A stretch of 64,000 bases of DNA from Gemmobacter nectariphilus (GTDB lineage: Bacteria; Pseudomonadota; Alphaproteobacteria; Rhodobacterales; Rhodobacteraceae), in contig DYMU01000002.1 in NCBI GenBank assembly GCA_020721445.1, positions 62,001 through 126,000 on the forward strand, given 5' to 3'. This document shows, in pieces, positions 56,232-64,000 of this stretch; the stretch's first letter is position 1, and the number at the start of each line of letters is the position of its first letter. The translations under genes and the position numbers were made by a program. Under the pieces are notes generated by a model. It had not been told where the DNA came from. It did no database searches and saw only the letters and a program-made list of their open reading frames with translations.

Positions 56232-57413
56232 TCAATTCGTGGCCGGAACCGGATTGATTCGGTCGCCATCCCGCACAAACGCGCCTGCCTTGGTCACCAC
56301 CACATCGCCCGCGGCAAGGCCCGTCAAAATCTCGACCCAGCCAGAGTCGCGGATGCCGGTCTGGACCGCCACCCGCTGCACAGCATTGCCCACCACCTTC
56401 ATCACCGATGCGCCATCGGGGCCTGACCCCACGGCAGTGACCGGAACCGCCACGGTGTCGCGCTGGGTCACCAGAATTTCGGCCTCGACAAACATGCCCG
56501 ACCGCACGTTTTCGGTATCGGCGATGGCAATCCGCACCCGGCCCAGCCGGGTTTGCGGGTCAATCGTCGGCTCGACCAGCCGGACGGTGCCGGTCAGCGG
56601 CGCACCTGCCGCCACCAGCCGCAGGTTCGCGGTCTGACCGGGGGCAAGGCGCATCAGGTCCACCTCGGCCACATCGGCGATCAGTTCCAGCGCATTGTCG
56701 CGGATCAGGGTGAACAACGGCTCGCCTGCCGCAGAGGCAATCGCCCCAAGCCGCGCCGTGCGCTTTGCCACCTCGCCGGCAACCGGGGCCTTCACCTCGG
56801 TCCGGCTCAGTTGCAGATCGACATTGGCCAGTTGCGCCTCGACCAGCGCCACCTGGGCGCGCGCGGCCTCAAGCGACTGCACGGCCACTGTCACGCGGGC
56901 GGTGGCAGAAATCGCATTGGATTGCGCGGTGTCGGCAGCCGCCTGTGACGACGCGCCCTGTTTGCGCAAGGCCGCCGTCCGTTCGCTGACGCGCTGTGCC
57001 TCGTCGGCGGAACTGCGGGCATCCAGCAACTGGGCCTCTGCCTGTGCTATGGTTGCCCGCGCCGAGGCAAGCGAGGCGGTAAACTGGCTTTTCTGCAAAT
57101 CCAGCGTGGTCTTTGACAACACCGCCAGCACCTGCCCGGCCTGAACCTTGTCGCCAACATCGGCCAGCAGCGCCTCGATCGGCTGACCTTCGATCAGCGG
57201 GGCAATCTGCACGGTTTCCAGCGGCGCGATCAGGCCCGTGGCAATCACGCGGTCGCGCAGCGGGCGCATGTCAACCGTCGAGACGGTGATCGCGGGCAGG
57301 GTCGGCGTGGCGGCTGGGGTGGCATCGGTTGCTGCAGATGCGGTTTCGGCACGGGCGGGCTGGGCCAGGCCAACGGCAAGCATCAAAAAAGCGACAATGA
57401 AAACGGGACGCAT
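56232..57413 (-). CDS. RND efflux membrane fusion protein (HlyD/AcrA type)
   Basis: The 393-residue periplasmic adaptor has a signal peptide (about 1-22), a lipoyl/biotinyl-like half-motif (LIEGQPIEALLADVGDKVQAGQVLAVL), a long alpha-helical hairpin (about 105-205), and beta-barrel and membrane-proximal domains (LVEPTIDPQTRLGRVRI). It links the RND permease to an outer-membrane channel. It starts 3 bp after the tetR stop. Confidence 0.93.
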   Translation of the reverse strand: MRPVFIVAFLMLAVGLAQPARAETASAATDATPAATPTLPAITVSTVDMRPLRDRVIATGLIAPLETVQIAPLIEGQPIEALLADVGDKVQAGQVLAVLSKTTLDLQKSQFTASLASARATIAQAEAQLLDARSSADEAQRVSERTAALRKQGASSQAAADTAQSNAISATARVTVAVQSLEAARAQVALVEAQLANVDLQLSRTEVKAPVAGEVAKRTARLGAIASAAGEPLFTLIRDNALELIADVAEVDLMRLAPGQTANLRLVAAGAPLTGTVRLVEPTIDPQTRLGRVRIAIADTENVRSGMFVEAEILVTQRDTVAVPVTAVGSGPDGASVMKVVGNAVQRVAVQTGIRDSGWVEILTGLAAGDVVVTKAGAFVRDGDRINPVPATN

Positions 57414-57416
57414 GGA

Positions 57417-58034
57417 TCAGCCTTTCACGGCAGCGGACGTGGAAATTTCATCAAGGGTTCTGTCGATGTTGCGCAGCACAAGCCGCGTCAGATCATCGGT
57501 GACGGGGCTGTCGGGGCGCTGCATGGCGCAGGCTTTGACCAGCATCACCAGCAGGTGGGCATGGGCCGACCAGCGACGCTCGGCCTCGGCCACACTGACA
57601 CCCGTCGCTTGGGCGAAAACGGTGGTCAGATGGCCGGCAATGCCAGCTTCCATCCGGCAGGCAGCGGCGCCGATTTCGGGTTTGCGCAAGGCGGCGGCGG
57701 TGATTTCGGCCCACAACTGCCCGTCACCCTGACACTTGGCCTCGGTGATCCGCTGCGCCACGGTTTCGCGCAAGGCGGCAAGCGGGTCGGGATGCTCCAG
57801 AATGGCCGCAAAGTCCTGTTCCATCTCGGCCATGTCCAATTCGATCAACGATTCAACGATCGCGGCCTTGGACGGAAAATAGCGGTAGAAGTTCCCCACG
57901 CTCATCCCTGCCTTGCGGGCGATGTCTTGCATGGATGCGCCATCAAAGCCCTTTTGCGCAAAGGCACGGCGGGCGCTGTCCAAAATCTCGGCTGTCCGTT
58001 GATCGGCCAGAGGAATGGTCTGGGCGGTGTTCAT
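57417..58034 (-). CDS. TetR-family repressor of the efflux operon
   Basis: The 205-residue regulator has the TetR helix-turn-helix near residues 28-60 (AFAQKGFDGASMQDIARKAG, then SVGNFYRYFPSK) and a C-terminal ligand-binding domain. It is the first gene of the tetR - fusion protein - RND operon, so the operon is probably autoregulated through the perfect palindrome at 58052-58067, 17 bp upstream of its ATG. Inducers are unknown. Confidence 0.92.
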   Translation of the reverse strand: MNTAQTIPLADQRTAEILDSARRAFAQKGFDGASMQDIARKAGMSVGNFYRYFPSKAAIVESLIELDMAEMEQDFAAILEHPDPLAALRETVAQRITEAKCQGDGQLWAEITAAALRKPEIGAAACRMEAGIAGHLTTVFAQATGVSVAEAERRWSAHAHLLVMLVKACAMQRPDSPVTDDLTRLVLRNIDRTLDEISTSAAVKG

Positions 58035-58051
58035 GGGCGTCCTAGGGTAAA

Positions 58052-58067
58052 GAATGAATATTCATTC
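58052..58067. promoter_or_regulatory. Perfect 16-bp palindrome, probable TetR operator
   Basis: GAATGAATATTCATTC is a perfect palindrome 17 bp upstream of the tetR ATG. Its TGAATGAATATTCA-like form matches operators of TetR-type efflux repressors, and its AT-rich centre could overlap the promoter. Confidence 0.75.
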
Positions 58068-58414
58068 AGCAGATAGAGAAACCGTCGAAAAGGTCAAGGG
58101 CAGAGGTTTGAAATTCAGGGAACCGGGCCGCAAACCGCGCAAAGCGCTGGTTACAGTGTCAAGTTGAACGGTTGGGCAGGGGGCATGGTGGCAGGCTGGG
58201 GCACATGCACCGGTGCAAGAAATCGGCACTGACGCTGGCTTCGCCACAAAGCCTGCGCTGAAACATTAGCCGCCCCTGCCGTGCCGCCCGGGCTTTGCGA
58301 CACCATCATGACATCGCGATTGACAGCGATGCGCGAAAATTGCCCAATCGGTCAAAGATTTTGGCCGCGAATGAGCCGAGTCGTTGAACAATGAAAACCA
58401 CAGGGAGACTTGAA
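58068..58414. other. Gene-free region between efflux repressor and peptide uptake operon
   Basis: About 350 bp without a convincing gene, holding the promoters for tetR (left) and the peptide-binding protein gene (right). TTGACA at 58320-58325 is a possible -35 element for the right-hand operon, but I see no good -10 at standard spacing. No tRNA, repeat or small gene was found. Confidence 0.6.
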
Positions 58415-60013
58415 ATGATCACAAAGCATGGGGCAACCCGCGCCGTGGTGCTGGCCGCGTTGATGTCCGGGACCGCGCCAGCCGCACTGTATGCAGAAAC
58501 GCCCGCCGATACGCTGGTGGTGGCCGATGCCATCGACGACATCGTGTCGATCGACCCGCATGAAGCGTTTGAATTTTCGGGCGTGGACCTGAACAACAAC
58601 CTCTATGACTCGCTGGTGGAACTTGACCCGACCAAGCCGGGCGAGTTGGTGCCCGGTCTGGCGGAAAGCTGGTCGGTGGCCCAAGATGGCGTGACCTATA
58701 CCTTCAAGATGAAACCCGGCATCACCTTCAGCAGCGGCAATCCGGTGACGGCAGAAGATGCCGCCGGGTCGCTGCGCCGCGTGGTCAAGCTGAACAAGAC
58801 CCCGGCGTTCATCCTGACGCAATTCGGCCTGACGCCGGAAAACGTCGATGAAATGATCACCTTTGATGGTGATACCGTCACCATGATGACCGACAAGCCC
58901 TATGCGCCGACCTTTGTCTACAACTGCCTGACGGCAGGCGTGGCGAACATCGTCGACATGAAGACCGTCATGGCAAATGAGGTCAACGGCGACATGGGCA
59001 ATGAATGGCTCAAGTCGAACTCGGCCGGAACCGGGGCCTATGTGCTGCGGTCGTTCAAGCCAAACGAAGGCTATATCTTGCAAGCCCGGACTGGTCATTG
59101 GCGTGGTGATGCGCCGATGAAGAACGTGCTGATGCGGCATGTGCCCGAAGGGGCCACCCAGCGCCTGCTGCTGGAAAAGGGCGATATTGATTTGGCCCGC
59201 GAGATGACGCCGACCGATATCTCCGGCGTCGAAGGCAACCCGGACATCAAGGTGCAAAACGATGTGGGCGGCCAGATCTACTATCTGGCGATGAACCAGA
59301 AAAAGCCGGAACTGGCCAACCCCAAGGTGCTGGAGGCAATGCGCTGGGCCATCGACTACAAGGGTATGACCGATACCCTGCTGAAAGGTCAGTGGCTCGT
59401 GCATCAGGCGTTCCTGCCCAAGGGTTTCCTTGGCGCGCTGGAAGAAACGCCCTACAGCCTTGATCTGGAAAAGGCCAAGGCGGCGCTGGCCTCCTCTGGC
59501 GTGACCCTGCCGCTTGAGGTGTCGATCACCGTGCGCAACAACCAAGAACGCATGGATATTGCCCAGTCGGTGCAGAACACCTTTGGTCAAATCGGCATCA
59601 ACGTGACGCTGGATGTGGGCGACGGCAAGCAGGTGCTGGAAAAGTATCGCGCCCGTCAGCATGACATCACCTTGCAGACCTGGGGCCCCGATTACCCCGA
59701 CCCGCACACCAACGCGTCAACCTTTGCGATGAACCCCAACAACGCCGATGAACCGGCCTCGACCGGGTTCCTTGCCTGGCGCACCGCGTGGGAACCCGGC
59801 CCGCTGCATGCAATGACCGAAGCCGCGGTGGCCGAGCCTGATGCCGAAAAGCGCAAAGCGATGTATGAGGAAATCCAGCGCACCCACCGCGACACCTCGG
59901 CCTTCGTTCTGATGTTTCAGCAGGCGCGGCAGGACGCGATGCGCGCCAATGTGATGGGCTTTGCCGCCGGTGGGGCCACGGATTCGGCCAGCTACTGGAC
60001 CGTGACGAAGTAA
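58415..60013 (+). CDS. Dipeptide/oligopeptide-binding protein of ABC transporter (SBP family 5)
   Basis: The 532-residue periplasmic receptor has a signal peptide (about 1-27, ending LYA before ETP) and the family 5 pattern: DPHEAFEFSGVDLNNNLYDSLVE, LVPGLAESWSVAQDGVTYTF and later PKGFLGALEETPYSLDLEKAK. It should deliver peptides (or another family 5 ligand) to the two permeases encoded next. The ATG at 58415 has GGGAG 8 bp upstream and is preferred to the one at 58391. The downstream M19 dipeptidase supports peptides as substrate. Confidence 0.9.
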   Translation: MITKHGATRAVVLAALMSGTAPAALYAETPADTLVVADAIDDIVSIDPHEAFEFSGVDLNNNLYDSLVELDPTKPGELVPGLAESWSVAQDGVTYTFKMKPGITFSSGNPVTAEDAAGSLRRVVKLNKTPAFILTQFGLTPENVDEMITFDGDTVTMMTDKPYAPTFVYNCLTAGVANIVDMKTVMANEVNGDMGNEWLKSNSAGTGAYVLRSFKPNEGYILQARTGHWRGDAPMKNVLMRHVPEGATQRLLLEKGDIDLAREMTPTDISGVEGNPDIKVQNDVGGQIYYLAMNQKKPELANPKVLEAMRWAIDYKGMTDTLLKGQWLVHQAFLPKGFLGALEETPYSLDLEKAKAALASSGVTLPLEVSITVRNNQERMDIAQSVQNTFGQIGINVTLDVGDGKQVLEKYRARQHDITLQTWGPDYPDPHTNASTFAMNPNNADEPASTGFLAWRTAWEPGPLHAMTEAAVAEPDAEKRKAMYEEIQRTHRDTSAFVLMFQQARQDAMRANVMGFAAGGATDSASYWTVTK

Positions 60014-60058
60014 GGCACAGGGCCGTCGCGGCATCGGTCGCGGCGGCCCGCCATTTGC

Positions 60059-61120
60059 GTGACAGATCCTTCCCCCGACACCGCGCCCTCGCGCCTTTTG
60101 TCTTTTGCCGGGCGCCTTGGCACCGAGGTGTTGACGCTGGCCGTCACCCTTTTGGGCCTGCTGGCGATGACCTTCCTGATCGGGCGGGTGGTGCCGATTG
60201 ACCCGGTGCTGTCGATCGTAGGCGAACGCGCGACGCAAGAACAGTATGATGCCGTGCGCCTTGCGCTGGGGTTGGACGAACCCTTGTGGAAGCAGTTCGC
60301 GATCTATGTCGGCGACGCGCTGCAAGGCGATCTTGGCACCTCGATCCGCACCCGCGAGCCGGTGCTGGAAGAGATTTCGCGCTATTTCCCGGCCACGCTG
60401 GAACTGGCCACGCTTGCGACCCTGATCGGCGTGCTGGTGGGGGTGCCTGCCGGGGTGCTGGCTGCCACAAGGCCGGGAACGCTGGCCGATCAGGTGGTGC
60501 GGATCGTTGGCCTGATGGGCTATTCGATGCCGGTGTTCTGGCTGGGGCTGGTCGGTCTATTGGTGTTTTACGGCCAGCTTGGCTGGGTCGGCGGGCCGGG
60601 TCGGCTGGATGCGAGTTTTGAGATGATGATGGAGTTCACCATCACGCAATATACCGGGATGATCCTGATCGACACCGCGTTGAACGGCAACTGGCCGATG
60701 TTTGCCAATGCGTTCAGCCACATCATCCTGCCTGCCGGGCTTTTGGGCTATGTCTCGATGGCCTATATCAGCCGGATGACCCGCAGTTTCATGATGAACG
60801 AGTTGGGGCAGGAATACATCACCACGGCGCGGGTCAAGGGCATGGCGGAATGGCGGGTGATCTGGGTGCATGCGATGCGCAATGTGCTGGTGCCGCTGAT
60901 CACGGTTGTCGCGCTGTCTTACGCCTATCTGCTGGAAGGGTCGGTTCTGACCGAGACGATCTTTGCCTGGCCGGGTTTGGGCAGTTATATCACCAATGCC
61001 CTGTTTGCCGCCGACATGCCCGCCGTTCTGGGCGGAACGGTTGTTGTCGGCGCGGTGTTTGTGGCGCTGAACATGTTGTCCGATATCCTGTATCGGCTTG
61101 TCGATCCGAGGGCGCGCTGA
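60059..61120 (+). CDS. Peptide ABC transporter permease, DppB type
   Basis: The 353-residue inner-membrane permease has an N-terminal helix (LTLAVTLLGLLAMTFLIG) and the binding-protein-dependent permease domain with the EAA loop ITTARVKGMAEWRVIWVHAMRN. It starts with a GTG at 60059, 45 bp after the binding-protein gene. Its stop overlaps the next start (TGATG). It pairs with the DppC-type permease. Confidence 0.9.
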   Translation: MTDPSPDTAPSRLLSFAGRLGTEVLTLAVTLLGLLAMTFLIGRVVPIDPVLSIVGERATQEQYDAVRLALGLDEPLWKQFAIYVGDALQGDLGTSIRTREPVLEEISRYFPATLELATLATLIGVLVGVPAGVLAATRPGTLADQVVRIVGLMGYSMPVFWLGLVGLLVFYGQLGWVGGPGRLDASFEMMMEFTITQYTGMILIDTALNGNWPMFANAFSHIILPAGLLGYVSMAYISRMTRSFMMNELGQEYITTARVKGMAEWRVIWVHAMRNVLVPLITVVALSYAYLLEGSVLTETIFAWPGLGSYITNALFAADMPAVLGGTVVVGAVFVALNMLSDILYRLVDPRAR

Positions 61121-62025
61121 TGGCCGGGGTCATGGAATGGCTGGCCGACCCGAACCCAAGCTCGCGCAGGCAGGCCCGGCTGGGGCAATGGTGGCTGGGC
61201 TGGCTGCGGCTGCGGCGCAACCCGCTGGCGATGTCCGGGCTGATCATCGTCGGCGCGCTGCTGTTGATCGCGGCACTGGCACCATGGATCGCGCCGCATG
61301 ATCCGACGGCGCAAGACCTGTCGCGCCGCTTGCTGCCCCCCGGCACGCCTGGCAACTGGCTGGGCACCGATGACTTTGGCCGCGATATCCTGAGCCGTAT
61401 TCTCTATGGCTCACGCATCACGCTGTATATTGTGACGCTGGTGGCGTTGACTGCCCCTGCCTTGGGCCTTCTGGTCGGAACCGTGGCGGGCTATTTCGGC
61501 GGCTGGGTCGATGCGGTGCTGATGCGGATCACCGATATCTTTCTGGCGTTTCCCCGGCTGATCCTTGCGCTGGCCTTGGTGGCGGTGCTGGGCCCCGGCA
61601 TTGAAAATGCAGTGCTGGCAATTGCGCTGACCGCATGGCCGCCCTATTCCCGTGTGGCGCGGGCCGAAACCCTGACCGTGCGCAATTCCGACTATATCGC
61701 CGCCGTGCGGCTGCAAGGCGCGGGCTTTGTGCGCATCATCGCGGGTCATGTGGTGCCGATGTGCCTGCCTTCGGTCATTATCCGGGTGACGCTGGACATG
61801 GCCGGGGTGATCCTGATCGCGGCGGGGCTTGGCTTTCTTGGCCTGGGCGTGCAGCCGCCGATGCCGGAATGGGGGCTGATGATCTCGTCTGGCCGCAAAT
61901 ACCTGTTTGAACAATGGTGGGTGTCTACCATGCCCGGTCTGGCCATTTTCATCGTGTCCTTGGGCTTCAACCTGCTGGGTGACGGCTTGCGCGATGTGCT
62001 TGACCCCAAGAGTGCGCCGAAATGA
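61120..62025 (+). CDS. Peptide ABC transporter permease, DppC type
   Basis: The 301-residue permease has an N-terminal DppC/OppC cytoplasmic tail (RRQARLGQWWLGWLRLRRNP), a first helix, the GTDDFGRDILSRILYGSR segment typical of DppC/OppC, and the EAA loop RNSDYIAAVRLQGAG. It forms the heterodimeric channel with the preceding permease. The ATPase gene starts within its stop (ATGA). Confidence 0.92.
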   Translation: MAGVMEWLADPNPSSRRQARLGQWWLGWLRLRRNPLAMSGLIIVGALLLIAALAPWIAPHDPTAQDLSRRLLPPGTPGNWLGTDDFGRDILSRILYGSRITLYIVTLVALTAPALGLLVGTVAGYFGGWVDAVLMRITDIFLAFPRLILALALVAVLGPGIENAVLAIALTAWPPYSRVARAETLTVRNSDYIAAVRLQGAGFVRIIAGHVVPMCLPSVIIRVTLDMAGVILIAAGLGFLGLGVQPPMPEWGLMISSGRKYLFEQWWVSTMPGLAIFIVSLGFNLLGDGLRDVLDPKSAPK

Positions 62026-62852
62026 CCCTGCTGAGCGTGAAAAACCTGCGGGTGACGTTTGAAACCGAAACCGGCCCGGTGCAGGCGGTGCGGGGTGTGT
62101 CGTTCAGCCTTGGCCGCGAACGGCTGGGGATTGTCGGCGAAAGCGGGTCGGGCAAGACCATGACCGGCCGGGCCGTGCTGCGCCTGATCCGCCCGCCGGG
62201 GCGGATCGAGGCCGACGAGATGCGCTTTGACGGGATGGACCTGATGGCGGCGTCGGAAAGCCAGATGCGGGCGCTGCGCGGCCAGCGCATTGCGATGGTG
62301 ATGCAAGACCCGAAATACAGCCTGAACCCGGTGATGACGGTGGGCCAGCAGTTGACCGAAGGCCTGCGCCAGCGCGACCGTCTGGGCAAGGCCGATGCCG
62401 TGACCCGCGCGCTTGCCGCGTTGCAGGCGGTGCAGATCCGCGACCCCGAGCGGGTGATGGCCGCCTATCCGCACGAACTGTCCGGCGGGATGGGCCAGCG
62501 CGTGATGATCGCGATGATGCTGATCCCCGAACCTGACCTGCTGATCGCCGACGAGCCGACCAGCGCCTTGGATGTGACGGTGCAGGCTGAGGTGCTGTCG
62601 ATATTGGATGGCTTGGTGCGCGACCGTGGCATGGGGCTGATCTTCATCAGCCATGACCTGCGCCTTGTCGCCCGGTTCTGCGACCGGGTTCTGGTCATGT
62701 ATAAGGGCCGTGTCGTCGAGGAACTGGCGGCGTCAGACCTGATGGCGGCGCAGCACCCCTATACCCGTGGCCTGCTGAATTGCCTGCCGCGGATCGGCGG
62801 GTCTCGCGCGCCGCTGCCGGGGCTGGATCGCAATGCAGATTGGGCAGTGTAG
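62022..62852 (+). CDS. Peptide ABC transporter ATPase, DppD type
   Basis: The 276-residue ATPase has Walker A GESGSGKT, signature ELSGGMGQRV, Walker B LLIADEPTSALDVT and the switch His in ISHDLRLVARFCD, typical of DppD/OppD. The C-terminal part lacks the full cysteine-rich Fe-S extension seen in some DppD proteins. It is followed by a 105-bp gap holding a GC-rich repeat. Confidence 0.92.
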   Translation: MTLLSVKNLRVTFETETGPVQAVRGVSFSLGRERLGIVGESGSGKTMTGRAVLRLIRPPGRIEADEMRFDGMDLMAASESQMRALRGQRIAMVMQDPKYSLNPVMTVGQQLTEGLRQRDRLGKADAVTRALAALQAVQIRDPERVMAAYPHELSGGMGQRVMIAMMLIPEPDLLIADEPTSALDVTVQAEVLSILDGLVRDRGMGLIFISHDLRLVARFCDRVLVMYKGRVVEELAASDLMAAQHPYTRGLLNCLPRIGGSRAPLPGLDRNADWAV

Positions 62853-62877
62853 GATGGGCCGTGTTTCGCGCATTGCA

Positions 62878-62917
62878 CCCCCCACCCCCATCCCCTCCCC
62901 ACAAGGGGGGAGGGGAG
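62878..62917 (+). repeat. GC-rich repeat, copy C, inside the peptide transport operon
   Basis: CCCCCCACCCCCATCCCC then TCCCCACAAGGGGGGAGGGG, the same element as copies A and B near 15.8 kb. It lies between the two ATPase genes of the operon, so it is transcribed and may fold as a hairpin. Its four C-runs imply G-quadruplex potential on the minus strand. Confidence 0.75.
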
Positions 62918-62957
62918 CCGAGGCACAGCCACAAGACCGACCGACAAGGACCACCGC

Positions 62958-63719
62958 ATGCCTCTGATCGAAGTCGAGAACCTGTCGGTCACCTATACCG
63001 CCAAGGGCCGCGACGTGCGCGCGGTGCAAGAGGTCAGCCTGTCGGTGGCGCAGGGCGAAAGCTATGGCCTTGTCGGCGAAAGCGGGTCTGGCAAATCCAC
63101 CATCCTGCGGGCGATCTGCGGGCTGGCGCCGGTGTCGGGCGGCACGATCCGCATCGGCGGCGCAGAGGTGCCCACCCCGCGCGGCAAGACGTTTTCGTCC
63201 CGGGTGCAGATGGTGTTTCAAGACCCCTACGCCAGCCTGCACCCGCGCCACACCATCGACAGCATCCTGTCGGAACCCCTCGCCATTCATGGCATCGGCG
63301 ATTCAGACGCCCATGTGCGGCGCGCGCTGTCGGACGTGGGCCTGCCGGCCAACTTTCGCTTTCGCTATCCACACCAGTTGTCTGGCGGGCAGCGGCAGCG
63401 GGTGGCGATTGCCCGCGCCCTGATGCTGGCGCCGCCGATCCTGCTGCTGGACGAACCCACCAGCGCGCTGGATGCATCGGTGCAGGCCGAGGTGCTGAAC
63501 CTGCTGAACCGCCTGCGCGCCGAACGGAACCTGACCTTCCTGATGGTCAGCCATGACCTTGCCGTGATCGACCATATGTGTGACCGCGTGCTGGTGATGC
63601 AACATGGCCGCGCGGTGGAAGAGTTGACCCGCGATGCCCTTGCCCATGCCGAAATGACCACCGCCTATGCCCGCAGCCTGTTTGACGCCAGCGCCGACCG
63701 GATGCTGGGCGCGCTTTGA
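62958..63719 (+). CDS. Peptide ABC transporter ATPase, DppF type
   Basis: The 253-residue ATPase has Walker A GESGSGKST, QMVFQDPYASLHPRHTI (the Q-loop of DppF/OppF), signature QLSGGQRQRV and LLLDEPTSALDAS. It is the second ATPase of the uptake system. AAGGA precedes the ATG at 62958. Confidence 0.92.
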   Translation: MPLIEVENLSVTYTAKGRDVRAVQEVSLSVAQGESYGLVGESGSGKSTILRAICGLAPVSGGTIRIGGAEVPTPRGKTFSSRVQMVFQDPYASLHPRHTIDSILSEPLAIHGIGDSDAHVRRALSDVGLPANFRFRYPHQLSGGQRQRVAIARALMLAPPILLLDEPTSALDASVQAEVLNLLNRLRAERNLTFLMVSHDLAVIDHMCDRVLVMQHGRAVEELTRDALAHAEMTTAYARSLFDASADRMLGAL

Positions 63720-63731
63720 AGGACCAAACTG

Positions 63732-64000
63732 ATGACACCCGTGCCCATGATCCCTGTGCTCGACGGCCATAACGACATTCTGCTGCGCCTGCTGGAAGCC
63801 CCCGAAAACCGACGGACGATCTGGCTGACCGGCGAAGGCAAGGGGCATCTTGACCTGCCGCGGATGCAGGCTTCGGGCTTTGCCGGGGGGTTCTTTGCGA
63901 TCTACCTGCCCTCACCCATGGCGCATGACGCGCCAGATTATCAGGCGCAGATGGCCAATCCGCCCTATGCCCTGCCGTTGCCCGACCTGATCGGGGCCGA
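63732..64000 (+). CDS. Membrane-dipeptidase family (peptidase M19) protein, cut by window edge
   Basis: Only the N-terminal 89 residues are visible. LDGHNDILLRLLE contains the His-x-Asp zinc ligands of renal/membrane dipeptidases, and GHLDLPRMQASGFAGGFFAIYLP matches the next conserved strand. M19 enzymes cleave dipeptides, some with D-residues at the second position. It follows the transporter genes by 12 bp and should hydrolyse imported dipeptides in the cytosol. Confidence 0.85.
   Translation, partial: MTPVPMIPVLDGHNDILLRLLEAPENRRTIWLTGEGKGHLDLPRMQASGFAGGFFAIYLPSPMAHDAPDYQAQMANPPYALPLPDLIGA

Noticed and set aside
58320-58350. TTGACA as a promoter for the peptide uptake operon
   Set aside because: No acceptable -10 element is present at 16-19 bp, so a promoter is not annotated.

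Overview
The window is a dense, GC-rich chromosomal segment from an alphaproteobacterium, most likely a member of the Rhodobacterales (Rhodobacteraceae/Paracoccaceae). Supporting signs are the phnF / phnGH / phnCDEE arrangement, a rimP-nusA-ylxR-infB operon, a TIGR03308-type hexapeptide transferase among phosphonate genes, secA followed by an exported protein of unknown role, a malic enzyme-phosphotransacetylase fusion, and strong third-position G/C bias. I see no phage, insertion sequence, CRISPR array, rRNA or tRNA. Assignments rest on reading motifs and gene order; no database search was possible.

Layout. 1-6339: phosphonate utilisation. phnG and phnH (cut by the left edge) run left, phnF runs right from a shared palindromic operator, and a phnC-phnD-phnE-phnE-transferase transport operon runs left towards phnF. 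6428-18855: mutS, a GT61-type glycosyltransferase, maeB, an exported MsrA, an unusual class IV aminotransferase / sulfotransferase-like pair, argG, ilvA, and an Hpt protein. 19022-28488: a response-regulator PP2C phosphatase, a Nudix gene, and the tightly packed run hslO - CoA Nudix hydrolase - CCA-adding enzyme - two ABC exporter half-transporters - RlmD-like rRNA methyltransferase. 28595-31908: cell-envelope genes (two L,D-transpeptidases, a CAP-domain lipoprotein), a 59-residue exported small protein, and hemH. 31967-37838: an NDUFAF5/BioC-like protein divergent from comF-grxC-nitrilase-marR, then two polysaccharide-initiation genes. 38065-43579: rimP-nusA-ylxR-infB behind a leader with a terminator-like hairpin. 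43646-52864: a 46-residue protein, mutT, argJ, a parvulin isomerase, secA, two exported proteins and radC. 52947-58034: a tetR - membrane fusion protein - RND efflux operon with a perfect operator palindrome. 58415-64000: a dipeptide-type ABC uptake operon leading into an M19 dipeptidase that runs off the right edge.

How the genes work together. The phosphonate region couples high-affinity uptake (PhnCDE) to C-P lyase (PhnGH and, presumably, the genes beyond the left edge), with PhnF as the likely repressor. The right end couples peptide uptake to intracellular dipeptide cleavage. The central part is mostly housekeeping (translation, repair, secretion, heme, arginine and isoleucine synthesis) arranged in short operons, many with 4-bp ATGA/GTGA stop-start overlaps.

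No classical accessory or defence system is visible. The least explained items are the aminotransferase/sulfotransferase-like pair, in which the usual PLP-contacting Glu is replaced by Thr; the 59-residue exported protein with strong expression signals; the 46-residue protein after infB; the exported gene pair after secA; the leader attenuator candidate before rimP; and a three-copy GC-rich repeat with G-quadruplex potential.
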